A DNA stretch of 25,695 nt from a virus. How positions within the stretch are numbered: the stretch's first letter is position 1; each line of letters opens with the position of its first letter. The position numbers were made by a program, and so were the translations under genes. Positions 7,220 through 15,095 of this stretch are shown here, piece after piece. The notes below the pieces were generated by a model. The model was not told the origin of the DNA, searched no databases, and saw only the letters and a list, made by a program, of their open reading frames with translations. The stretch spans positions 1 to 25,695 of the IMG/VR virus record IMGVR_UViG_3300032235_000832. One strand, written 5' to 3'.

Positions 7220-8035
7220 TTACTCCGATTTTAAATAAATTTGATAGATATAATCTTCGTTGATTAAAAGATCTTTAATTCTTTCTAGATTTTCCTTTAC
7301 TGCATCTAGTTTATCATAATATAAGTCTGGAGTCAATGTTGAGATATCAAAATCATCGTTTAATATAATAATACCATCCAAATTAAAAAACTTTCCAATA
7401 TCAGGAGTTCCATAATAAATTGGTATTGTTCCTGTAGCAAAACAATCTTGAATTTTTTCAGTAAAATATGTTTTGTAAGAAGCATTCTCAATTGCAACTG
7501 AAAACATATAGTCTGCTAGACCTTCTTCTTTAGATTGAATCTCATTGAAACCACGACCATAAAAATCAACTTTACCTTGAAGTTTTTGAGCCCAGGTCAA
7601 TCGATTCTGATGCCCCTCACACATTAACTTATTAGAACAAATCATTGAAACCAATTTACTTTTTTCATAAAGTTTTGGTTCAGGGATCCAACTTCCATAT
7701 AATGGAGAAAACTTAAACTTGGAGTGAAGTTGAAGAAGTTCTTGATTGTGAGTAAAAATAGCATCATAAACTCTAATATAATGAAGGTAGTTACTCTTCA
7801 TATCTTCTACAACATCTGGACAAATATTTCTAGATTCTAGTAACCAAGCATATTTCTTCTTGCTAGTATCATCATCAAAAGCAAGTCCAATGTGCCTATC
7901 CACATAGAATGTTTCTTCTGCTCCAGAATCTACCCATTCAATAAACTTTGATTCTTGTTTATAAATGGAAGATGCTTTGTTTTCATTGTGATAATTATTA
8001 AATCCAGCACCAATTAAATTATATTTTTTTTTCAT
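7220..8035 (-). CDS. GT10 alpha-1,3/1,4-fucosyltransferase
   Basis: 271 aa from the ATG at 8035; an in-frame GTG two codons earlier (8041) is an alternative. The C-terminal GT10 signature spans residues 178-209. Its core is AIENASYKTYFTEKIQDCFA (181-200) followed by a G-x-IP-x-YYG loop, matching the bacterial FucT region that binds GDP-fucose. The N-terminal half contains WLLESR (64-69) and a stretch reaching FTHNQELL, as in GT10 acceptor domains. With three GT11 enzymes and Gmd/Fcl it strengthens the case for a fucose-rich glycan. No strong ribosome site is visible. Confidence 0.87.
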   Translation of the reverse strand: MKKKYNLIGAGFNNYHNENKASSIYKQESKFIEWVDSGAEETFYVDRHIGLAFDDDTSKKKYAWLLESRNICPDVVEDMKSNYLHYIRVYDAIFTHNQELLQLHSKFKFSPLYGSWIPEPKLYEKSKLVSMICSNKLMCEGHQNRLTWAQKLQGKVDFYGRGFNEIQSKEEGLADYMFSVAIENASYKTYFTEKIQDCFATGTIPIYYGTPDIGKFFNLDGIIILNDDFDISTLTPDLYYDKLDAVKENLERIKDLLINEDYIYQIYLKSE

Positions 8036-8045
8036 AAACACAAAA

Positions 8046-8765
8046 TCAAATATAACGTTGAATGATCATATCACGATGATTACTTATTGGTTTATCATTT
8101 TCATCAAATGGTTCTCCAATAAATGCAAAGTCATCTAATTTCCTATCTCTACCAATGGGTATAGCAGTTCCTTCATAATTAAAATATTCATCATGAATTA
8201 AAGAATAATCTTTAACTACTGGATAAATACACTCCTTTAAAAACCATTGATCTGCCGCTTGCTGATGTGCCCATTTACTAATGGAAAGATATTCTTTAAT
8301 TGATTTGTCAATGTTTTCAATAAATCCCCCTTTACATCCCCACATACCACCATTAATAACCCATGCATGTCCACCAGGATGATCTCTAATAATATGAAAT
8401 GGTTTATCAGATTCTATCCATTCATTTACTGCATGTACTTCTCTCATAGAAAATCTAGAGTCACAATCACGAGAAATAAAATAGTCAACTTCTTCATCAG
8501 ATGCTGGTACAAATCTCCAAAACATACCATAAGTTTTAGAATCTTCAGGTCTTGGATAAAAAATTTGATCCTTTTGTTCTTGAGTATTAATTACATTAAC
8601 ATCTAATTTTTCTAATCTATTTCTACTATCAATGTCTAAAGAATTATCACAATATAGTCTCATTTCCCAATCTGGAAAATAATCATTTTTCATTTGGGCA
8701 TTTTTAATTGCACCAATTGTATATTTTTCAACATCACCATAAACACAAAGAGATAATACTTTCAT
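8046..8765 (-). CDS. Putative GT-A-like glycosyltransferase, unassigned family
   Basis: 239 aa. I do not assign a CAZy family. What is visible: an opening strand MKVLSLCVYGD, a mid-protein YFISRDCDSRFSMREV (96-111) with a D-x-D-like element typical of GT-A metal sites, and a conserved-looking INGGMWGCKGG block. W, H and R residues are frequent, as in small LPS transferases. ATG at 8765 overlaps the GT2 stop (ATGA). Its position between GT2 and GT10 supports a transferase role, but donor and acceptor are unknown. Confidence 0.65.
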   Translation of the reverse strand: MKVLSLCVYGDVEKYTIGAIKNAQMKNDYFPDWEMRLYCDNSLDIDSRNRLEKLDVNVINTQEQKDQIFYPRPEDSKTYGMFWRFVPASDEEVDYFISRDCDSRFSMREVHAVNEWIESDKPFHIIRDHPGGHAWVINGGMWGCKGGFIENIDKSIKEYLSISKWAHQQAADQWFLKECIYPVVKDYSLIHDEYFNYEGTAIPIGRDRKLDDFAFIGEPFDENDKPISNHRDMIIQRYI

Positions 8766-9469
8766 AATAGTTCAATTCCTTCAGGTAAAACTTTATTCTT
8801 ATGCATTTCCATATTTTTAAAATATAACTCATTATCTTGAAAATGTGGCACAGCTACTTTTTGTGTAGGTAATGAACATACCTTAATATGTCTCAAATCT
8901 TTAACCTTATATCCAAAATGATATGCTCTATTTGCCATATCACCATCAGCACAATAATACTTATATTGATTATTGTACATTCCTATATTTCTAAAAATAC
9001 TTTTTTTGTAAAGACCATAGTTCATTACAATTTCTCCACCATTTTCGGAAAGATTACATAAACACCAACCAGAGTTGTGATCTTCCCCACTTAACCAATC
9101 TGGATTAGTCATGTCCTCACAAGAACCATATTTCCAATTAAAAAGATAAAAATCATGATTCGAATCTAGTTCATTAATAACTTTTTCCCATCTATTACAA
9201 AGAAGAGTATCATCATTCCACTGACAAACTATTTCATTTGATGAGTTTTTAATTGCAATATTCATAAAATGAGGATATGAACTCCTTTCACCAATCTCTA
9301 TAAATTTTATTCTAGGGTGATTTATAGATTTAATAAATTCTATTGTACCATCATTACTACCACCGTCAACTAAAACAAGTTCTATTCTTTCATCAGAGTT
9401 AACGGTATTGTCAATTAAATTTGGCAATAAATTTATTCTATTTAAAGTTCCAGTAATTACACTAATCAT
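8762..9469 (-). CDS. GT2-family glycosyltransferase
   Basis: 235 aa, a compact single-domain GT2 (GT-A fold). It begins MISVITGTLNR, followed by LVLVDGGSNDGT (31-42), the nucleotide-sugar-binding strand-loop of GT2. CQWNDDT (82-88) lies where the D-x-D metal site is expected, and YYCADGDMANRA where the acceptor-side ED/D is. No membrane segment is present, so it acts in the cytoplasm, perhaps at the membrane surface. Both ends overlap neighbours by ATGA. The sugar is unknown. Confidence 0.85.
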   Translation of the reverse strand: MISVITGTLNRINLLPNLIDNTVNSDERIELVLVDGGSNDGTIEFIKSINHPRIKFIEIGERSSYPHFMNIAIKNSSNEIVCQWNDDTLLCNRWEKVINELDSNHDFYLFNWKYGSCEDMTNPDWLSGEDHNSGWCLCNLSENGGEIVMNYGLYKKSIFRNIGMYNNQYKYYCADGDMANRAYHFGYKVKDLRHIKVCSLPTQKVAVPHFQDNELYFKNMEMHKNKVLPEGIELL

Positions 9470-10152
9470 TTTACATATTCATAAAGTTTATACATCCTAT
9501 CTTCACTGATATGATGATATGTAATATTATCTATAATATCTTTATCGGACTGCCCCCAAAATTCTGGTGGTTGAGATTTAAATAATGGACAATCAACTAA
9601 TTTGATTCCATTTCTATTCAATGTTATACCAATGGTAGCATCTTCAAATCTCATCCCATAATCCAAAAATTTATTAATTTTTTTAATACTTTTAGTTGAT
9701 ATTAAAATTCCAGCTCCACCAGAATAGTAACAATCATCTTTTCTTAAAATATTAGAATATTCAGTCCAAATATAATTACCTGGACTTTTTTGTGGAGAAA
9801 TGACCTCACAATATGCTTGACTATCATCACATTCGTGTAAGAACTTTTCAACCATTTGTCTGTTTACAAAAGTATCATCATCACACACAAGTATCCAATC
9901 ATAATAGTCAATTATACTATGATCCTTATCAATCAAAAAAATATTACCAAGATTATTAAAGAAATACAAAGACTTATCAACTAAACCTTCATACGATGAA
10001 TCATGACTTGATAGGATTACATTATTTTTAAGATCTTCATGATCCGAATAAAATACATAATCATTACATCCAGACAACCAAGTTTCTAAAACTGAATTAA
10101 TCCTAGATTGATATTTTTTAGTTGTTTTTAATGCATAAAGTATTTTTACCAT
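9466..10152 (-). CDS. Fringe / GT31-like glycosyltransferase
   Basis: 228 aa that recall the Fringe and core-1 beta-1,3-galactosyltransferase (GT31) fold, rare in bacterial LPS clusters. Visible are KTTKKYQSRINSVLETWL (9-26), then YVFYSD, the metal site WILVCDDDTFV (86-96), YYSGGAGILIS (142-152) and RFEDATIG (168-175). These correspond in order to the acceptor, DDD, SGGAG and ED elements of animal GT31 enzymes. No N-terminal membrane anchor is present. The start is an ATG two bases beyond the upstream stop. Likely activity is addition of Gal, GlcNAc or a similar sugar in beta-1,3 linkage; specificity cannot be read. Confidence 0.72.
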   Translation of the reverse strand: MVKILYALKTTKKYQSRINSVLETWLSGCNDYVFYSDHEDLKNNVILSSHDSSYEGLVDKSLYFFNNLGNIFLIDKDHSIIDYYDWILVCDDDTFVNRQMVEKFLHECDDSQAYCEVISPQKSPGNYIWTEYSNILRKDDCYYSGGAGILISTKSIKKINKFLDYGMRFEDATIGITLNRNGIKLVDCPLFKSQPPEFWGQSDKDIIDNITYHHISEDRMYKLYEYVK

Positions 10153-10154
10153 AT

Positions 10155-10838
10155 TTAATCTATTTCTATAGTATTATTCAATCCAACAGAATGAATTGAC
10201 GGTGGATAGTTCCTTACATACTTATGCAAATAAATTTTTGGGTTATCCATTTTATATGAATTAATCAAATCTTTAAATCCTGTTTGCATTGTGTGTATTT
10301 CTTCTGCATTTTCAAATAATTTAATATAATCAAACATTAAAAATCTATTATCATTTCTTATAATATTATAGTCGGAATTCACCTTATTCATATCAATAGA
10401 ATATCCCCTATCAGGAGCATCCAAAACAACAATATATTTTTGATTGTCAGGATTCAAAGTTTTACAAACTAAATTTTCCCTATCAATATCTCTTTCAAAA
10501 TAATATTCATTAAATCTAATTTGAAAGTCCAATCCTATCATTTCATAAAATGCTTGATCAAATGTCATTTTGTTTAAATATTGATCAAGTTTTTCAAATC
10601 CAGTTCTAATTAAGTTAGAATATAAATTATTTCTTTTTATAAAATTAACTATTTCTGGTTCAGTAGCAAAATCAAAAATTTCAAGATTATTCAAATCCCT
10701 ATACATATACTCTACATTTTTTCTATAATGAGAATAACAAAATAATACAACATTATTATTTTGTTTAGAAAAATGTCTTACCATACCATTACAAATAATA
10801 TGGTCACCTAATCCAAGATGATGGTAAATATATTTCAT
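10155..10838 (-). CDS. Unassigned transferase-like protein with GT9-like N-terminus
   Basis: 227 aa; very AT-rich and Asn-rich. The opening MKYIYHHLGLGDHIICNGMV resembles the start of GT-B heptosyltransferase-like (GT9) proteins, where a G-D-x-I loop sits at the acceptor side. The C-terminal half carries a motif like EEIHTMQTGFKDLI, again like the GT9 nucleotide-binding region in outline. At 227 aa it is shorter than full GT9 enzymes (about 330 aa), so it may be a reduced or divergent form. Its place among transferases supports a role in glycan assembly; no function is assigned. Confidence 0.55.
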   Translation of the reverse strand: MKYIYHHLGLGDHIICNGMVRHFSKQNNNVVLFCYSHYRKNVEYMYRDLNNLEIFDFATEPEIVNFIKRNNLYSNLIRTGFEKLDQYLNKMTFDQAFYEMIGLDFQIRFNEYYFERDIDRENLVCKTLNPDNQKYIVVLDAPDRGYSIDMNKVNSDYNIIRNDNRFLMFDYIKLFENAEEIHTMQTGFKDLINSYKMDNPKIYLHKYVRNYPPSIHSVGLNNTIEID

Positions 10839-10839
10839 T

Positions 10840-11715
10840 TTAAATAAGAGTTTTTTCTAAGTCTAAAATTTTATTCTTCCAATAGTTAAAATCTAAAATT
10901 CTTTCATCATATTTTTTATTCTTTTGTTCTATGATTTTTAATTTCAATAAATCTATATCATACAATTGCTCAAAAGAATCTAATACAACTATTGGAAGTT
11001 TAGAATATAGTTGATTATAAATTTCATATTCATCTGGAAGAATTGGAGCATGATTACTTTCTCCAGATAAAAAATTATTTACTTTAGTAGATGATGGTGA
11101 GTTAACTTTTATTGTAATGGGTATTCTTTTACAATAAAGAACTTCCCAAAGTCTATGCGTATCCACACCGTTTCCTATTGGACAAAAAGTTGCTTCATGA
11201 TCTAAAATATTAGAAATAAATTGTTGATAGGGTAGGCAAGAATCTTCAAAATTAATATAAGGAATATTTAAACATATTTCTCTCATCCTATTCCTGTAAC
11301 CTGGATTAGTAGTAGGATTAAAATTTGAGTAAATAAATTTTGAAGGTATAGTATTATCTTCAAGATATGTTTTTTTAATAATTTCTACCTTTTCTATTGC
11401 ATAATCATATCCAACTCCATGATCAGGTCTAATATTCCAAAAACTATCTTGAAGACCTATTGGAATTGAAAATAAATTATCTTTTGAACTAAGATGATTT
11501 TGAGCAAACCAATATTTTATATTTTTTGATGCCGATTCAATTACATAAGGTTCAATTCCTTTATCAGAATTTCCAGTAATTAAAATAACTTCATTATTTA
11601 ATGAAGAAATTTCTTCAAAAATTTTAGGGAGTCTTTCCATATGAGAAAAAAATATTGTCTTCCCATTATGCAACGAACCAAAGTGATTCATTTGTAAGAT
11701 GACAATTTCTTCCAC
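10840..11715 (-). CDS. Exostosin-like (GT47-type) putative glycosyltransferase
   Basis: 291 aa from a GTG at 11715 with AAGGG about 10 nt upstream; the next in-frame ATG is eight codons later. The C-terminal half has the block CPIGNGVDTHRLWEVLYCKR, which is characteristic of exostosin-like and related LPS transferases where R-x-x-E binds the nucleotide. The N-terminal part is poorly conserved. Composition is strongly AT-rich. The family call is from this one block and should be checked by profile search. Confidence 0.6.
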   Translation of the reverse strand: MEEIVILQMNHFGSLHNGKTIFFSHMERLPKIFEEISSLNNEVILITGNSDKGIEPYVIESASKNIKYWFAQNHLSSKDNLFSIPIGLQDSFWNIRPDHGVGYDYAIEKVEIIKKTYLEDNTIPSKFIYSNFNPTTNPGYRNRMREICLNIPYINFEDSCLPYQQFISNILDHEATFCPIGNGVDTHRLWEVLYCKRIPITIKVNSPSSTKVNNFLSGESNHAPILPDEYEIYNQLYSKLPIVVLDSFEQLYDIDLLKLKIIEQKNKKYDERILDFNYWKNKILDLEKTLI

Positions 11716-11717
11716 AA

Positions 11718-12059
11718 TTAAACACCCTTATAATGTTTTACAGAATCTTCACGTAAAGATCTTCCAGTTACAATAGCATTATCTACAAGGAGATTAACTG
11801 CTTGTACCAAACGAGGACGCTTGACTTTAAAGCAAATATCAATCTTACGCTTTAGTTCTGCAACTTCGGCATCAGTTTTTGCTTCCTGAATTGCATCTTC
11901 CAACATCCACATACGAGTGTGAAGAATTGAAAGTTTCTCAATCACTTCACCAAGGTTATCAGTCTCAATATATTCAACATCTGGAAGTTCTCTGCGAGAA
12001 AGAACTTCATTAATAGTTTCGTTGATACATTGATCGATTAAATCGCCAAACTTGCTCAT
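11718..12059 (-). CDS. Small helical protein of the glycan island (DUF4254-like?)
   Basis: 113 aa, predicted almost wholly helical. It has LHTRMWMLEDAI (46-57) and a basic region IDICFKVKRPRLVQAVN. The layout LH-x-x-MW-x-LED followed by K/R-rich helices recalls DUF4254-type proteins found in polysaccharide clusters, but the match is by memory and weak. It is distinctly less AT-rich than its neighbours. ATG at 12059 overlaps the stop of the ColD-like gene. A structural or scaffold role for the glycan machinery is inference. Confidence 0.6.
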   Translation of the reverse strand: MSKFGDLIDQCINETINEVLSRRELPDVEYIETDNLGEVIEKLSILHTRMWMLEDAIQEAKTDAEVAELKRKIDICFKVKRPRLVQAVNLLVDNAIVTGRSLREDSVKHYKGV

Positions 12060-13228
12060 AACTCTCCTAAAATAGTTTCCAGTAAATTCATGTCTCTATC
12101 AGATACAAATTGATTGTTCCCGATATAAACTCCGTTTTCGTGAATGATGTCTACATTCAGATTTTCTGTTTTGCCGATAATGAAATAATCCTTTAAATAA
12201 GGTTGTCTCAAAAGATTTCCACCAACCACAGGTCTATATTCAATTTTATATTTGTTTAGTAAAGAAATTAGTCTTGTTTTAATTTCTTTAGTTTTGCAAA
12301 TAAAAGGGAAACAGAAGCAACTGTTCCCTTCATTATACACTATTGGATAAAAATTGTCTCTATTTTTTGAAGAAGACATAATTTCCACAAATCTAGAATA
12401 TGCCTTATCTCTATTATCGATAAACTTATCTAGTCTTTTTAGTTGAGATAATCCCAATACTGCGCCAAATTCTGTATTTCTAAAATTATACCCATCACTT
12501 ACAAATAGAAATGATTTTTCTATTTCTGGATTCTGATTCTGATAATATTCAAATTGATCTGAGACTCTTGCTAGTCCATGAGATCGCTTCATTTTCATCA
12601 AATCATACAGTTCCCAACTATCAGTGGAAATCATTCCACCTTCTACAGTAGACATATGATGTCCAAAGTAAAAACTAAAAGTTGCTCCCAGACTATTCTT
12701 CCCTATTTTATTTCCACTTTTATCAAGACACCCATGAGATTCGCAAACATCATCAATAAACAGTGCATTTGGAAGTATCTTCTTATATTCTTCAACTTCC
12801 GCAGGAATACCTAAAAGATGAGTTACAAATACCAACTTAATGTCAGAATGAATCTCAGAGATAGTTTTAAGATTATCTAGATCAAAACTATAATTCTCAA
12901 GATTCACATCACAAAAAACAGGAGTAAGTCCTAATTGAATAATTGGGTTAATATTCGTAACCCAAGTACAAGATGGAACTAAAACTTTATCACCTTTTTG
13001 TAGTCCATACTTTTCCACTATAGCAGAGACTAGTAAAAAATTTGCTGTACTTCCAGAGGTTACAAATAATGAATACTTACAACCCAACCAATTAGACCAT
13101 TCTTTTTCAAATCGCTCAACGTTTTTACCTTGAGTAAACTTATCAGAAGTTAAAACAAATTTAGCAAGTTGAATTCTATCCCATAAAGAGATAGAATTTT
13201 TCATCAGAGGCCATTTATAGACGGACAT
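12056..13228 (-). CDS. ColD-like PLP enzyme: GDP-4-keto-6-deoxymannose 3-dehydratase
   Basis: 390-aa DegT/DnrJ/EryC1/StrS-family protein. PLP contacts are visible at TSGSTAN (57-63), the D of FIDDVCESHG (157-166) and the pocket FSFYFGHHMSTVEGG (184-198). The canonical Schiff-base lysine is replaced by H190 (FGHHMS). In this family that His marks 3-dehydratases such as ColD and RfbH rather than aminotransferases. Beside Gmd, the substrate is most likely GDP-4-keto-6-deoxymannose, with glutamate as amine source. A strong AGGAG precedes the ATG at 13228; an ATG-less longer frame to 13258 is not favoured. It overlaps the Fcl-like gene by 14 nt. Confidence 0.85.
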   Translation of the reverse strand: MSVYKWPLMKNSISLWDRIQLAKFVLTSDKFTQGKNVERFEKEWSNWLGCKYSLFVTSGSTANFLLVSAIVEKYGLQKGDKVLVPSCTWVTNINPIIQLGLTPVFCDVNLENYSFDLDNLKTISEIHSDIKLVFVTHLLGIPAEVEEYKKILPNALFIDDVCESHGCLDKSGNKIGKNSLGATFSFYFGHHMSTVEGGMISTDSWELYDLMKMKRSHGLARVSDQFEYYQNQNPEIEKSFLFVSDGYNFRNTEFGAVLGLSQLKRLDKFIDNRDKAYSRFVEIMSSSKNRDNFYPIVYNEGNSCFCFPFICKTKEIKTRLISLLNKYKIEYRPVVGGNLLRQPYLKDYFIIGKTENLNVDIIHENGVYIGNNQFVSDRDMNLLETILGEL

Positions 13229-14159
13229 AATTACTCCTATTTTTAAAGAACCAATCAATGGTAATTTTTAATCCATCTTCTAAAGATGTTTTTGCTTTCC
13301 AACCAAGAGCACTCATTTTAGAAGTATCTAATGCTCTACGGGGTGTACCATTTGGTTTAGTAGTGTCCCAAATTAAATTACCATTATAACCAACTAAATT
13401 AGAAATAATCTCAGAAAGTTCTTTAATACTTACTTCCCTTTCAGGACCAATATTAATGATTTCAGGATCATCATAATTATTCATTAAGAATACTAATCCA
13501 TCCGCAAGGTCATCAGAAAAAAGAAACTCCCTTGTCGGACTTCCATCACCAAAACAGGTTACGTTTTCAAGATTATAATCTTTAGCACTTACAAACTTAT
13601 TGATAAAACTTGGAATAACATGGCACTGTTCCAAAATAAAATTATCATTAATTCCATAAAGATTATTTGGCATTACAGAAACTGTTGAAAATCCATACTG
13701 TTCTGTATATTTTTTACACATCATATATCCAGCAATTTTTGCTAGAGAATATGAAATATTTGTTTCCTCCAAAGGACCAGTCATTAAATATTCTTCTTTA
13801 ATAGGAATTGTGGCATGTTTTGGATAAATGCAAGCAGAACCTAAGAATAGAAGTTTTTTACAACCATTTCGATATGCAGAATCAATCACATTTGTTTGAA
13901 TTTGAAGATTCTCACGAATAAAATCTGCTGGTATTACTTTATTATATCCAATACCACCAACTTTTGCGGCACCAAGAAAAACATATTCCGGACGTTCCTC
14001 TGCAAAAAAATCATCAACATCTTTTTGAATTCTCAAATCTAATTGTGATCTACTTCTAGTTAAACAATTATTATATCCAGAAGAATTTAATTTTCTAATA
14101 ATTGCAGATCCGACCAATCCCCTATGACCTGCAACAAATATTTTAGATGTTTTTTCCAT
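13215..14159 (-). CDS. fcl: GDP-L-fucose synthase-like epimerase/reductase (Fcl or ColC)
   Basis: 314 aa, NADPH-dependent dual 3,5-epimerase/4-reductase of the WcaG/Fcl family. Rossmann GHRGLVGS (11-18); SACIYPK with catalytic C110; Y137-x3-K141 in NISYSLAKIAG; H180 in CHVIPSF, matching Cys109, Tyr136, Lys140 and His179 of the E. coli enzyme by spacing. It converts GDP-4-keto-6-deoxymannose to GDP-L-fucose. ColC, the partner of ColD in colitose synthesis, is a homolog, so this single copy might serve either or both branches. A consensus promoter lies directly upstream. Confidence 0.9.
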   Translation of the reverse strand: MEKTSKIFVAGHRGLVGSAIIRKLNSSGYNNCLTRSRSQLDLRIQKDVDDFFAEERPEYVFLGAAKVGGIGYNKVIPADFIRENLQIQTNVIDSAYRNGCKKLLFLGSACIYPKHATIPIKEEYLMTGPLEETNISYSLAKIAGYMMCKKYTEQYGFSTVSVMPNNLYGINDNFILEQCHVIPSFINKFVSAKDYNLENVTCFGDGSPTREFLFSDDLADGLVFLMNNYDDPEIINIGPEREVSIKELSEIISNLVGYNGNLIWDTTKPNGTPRRALDTSKMSALGWKAKTSLEDGLKITIDWFFKNRSNYVRL

Positions 14160-14179
14160 AAAAATTTATTATTATAGTT

Positions 14180-14208
14180 ATTATATCAGATTTTAATTTT
14201 AAAATCAA
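14180..14208 (-). promoter_or_regulatory. Internal sigma70 promoter of the glycan island
   Basis: TTGATT (14208-14203), 17 bp and TATAAT (14185-14180) sit in the only sizeable gap inside the island (14160-14213). It would start a second transcript at fcl about 14 nt before its ATG. Confidence 0.7.
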
Positions 14209-14213
14209 TTATT

Positions 14214-15095
14214 TTATATATTAGATGAAATAATATTAAAAATTTCTTTTGTGTCATTACTATCAGACCAAATTTGATTACAAATTGATTCCATATACCA
14301 CTTTCCTTCAGTCTCTCTTTTTGTAAAACTAATAAAGGTTTTTTCTACATCTAATAAATTTTCTTTTATATGAGTAAAGCAGTGAGGTCCAGAAGCTCTT
14401 CCAATAATCACATTACAAAATTTAGAAATATAAGAAATATATAACAAGTCATATTTTAATTTTGTCCAGTCAGAGATGTTAATAATGTTAACAAATTCAG
14501 ACTCAATTAATTTGGTAGTTAAAAATAAGTAATTAGGAAATATTTTAGAAAGTTTTAATATAATTGGTGAAAAATCAAAATTAATTGCTTGACCAGATAA
14601 ACAATCACCATTACATACTAAAATTAGTTTTTCATAATTACATTTACCTTGACTTATTTTTTCGTTTAAATCAGAAGTAATATTTAGTCGTAAGAAATTA
14701 ATAGTTGGAAGATAGTCAATATCAGGTATATTTGTTATTTGTAACTTTTTAAGAATATCTTCACAAATTTTTTTATGAGTTAAAAATGTACATCCCTCTA
14801 TTTCTTCATAATATGGACCACCAATACCATAATAATTTCCACTCATTTTTCCAATCCACATATTAAAAATTTTTTTATCTACATTATCATTACCAAGTGG
14901 ATTGTGAATTTCTAAATCTAAACTTCCATTATGTAACGTTGGACAATCTTCAAAAATTTTTGGATTATTATTATGATTAAATTTAATCTGGTATCCTCTA
15001 GAAATAAGAGGTTTAAAAATCATTCTTGAGTAAAATAAATCTCCGTTGTGCCCATGATTATAGAGATTTATATTATTTCTTCTTTTTGGAAACAT
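14214..15095 (-). CDS. Unassigned protein between gmd and fcl, transferase-like
   Basis: 293 aa from the ATG at 15095, which overlaps the gmd stop (TAATG); a GTG at 15113 is an alternative. Extremely AT-rich, with Asn and Ile abundant. Notable blocks are NLYNHGHNGDLFYSR near the N-terminus and VIIGRASGPHCFTH in the C-terminal third. A glycine-rich loop with H, then a late GRASGP turn, would fit a GT-B-like or O-fucosyltransferase-like architecture, but I cannot name a family. It is the last gene before the internal promoter. Confidence 0.55.
   Translation of the reverse strand: MFPKRRNNINLYNHGHNGDLFYSRMIFKPLISRGYQIKFNHNNNPKIFEDCPTLHNGSLDLEIHNPLGNDNVDKKIFNMWIGKMSGNYYGIGGPYYEEIEGCTFLTHKKICEDILKKLQITNIPDIDYLPTINFLRLNITSDLNEKISQGKCNYEKLILVCNGDCLSGQAINFDFSPIILKLSKIFPNYLFLTTKLIESEFVNIINISDWTKLKYDLLYISYISKFCNVIIGRASGPHCFTHIKENLLDVEKTFISFTKRETEGKWYMESICNQIWSDSNDTKEIFNIISSNI

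Noticed and set aside
12056-13228. Ordinary sugar aminotransferase (perosamine synthase type)
   Set aside because: The catalytic lysine position holds His, which fits a 3-dehydratase rather than a transaminase.
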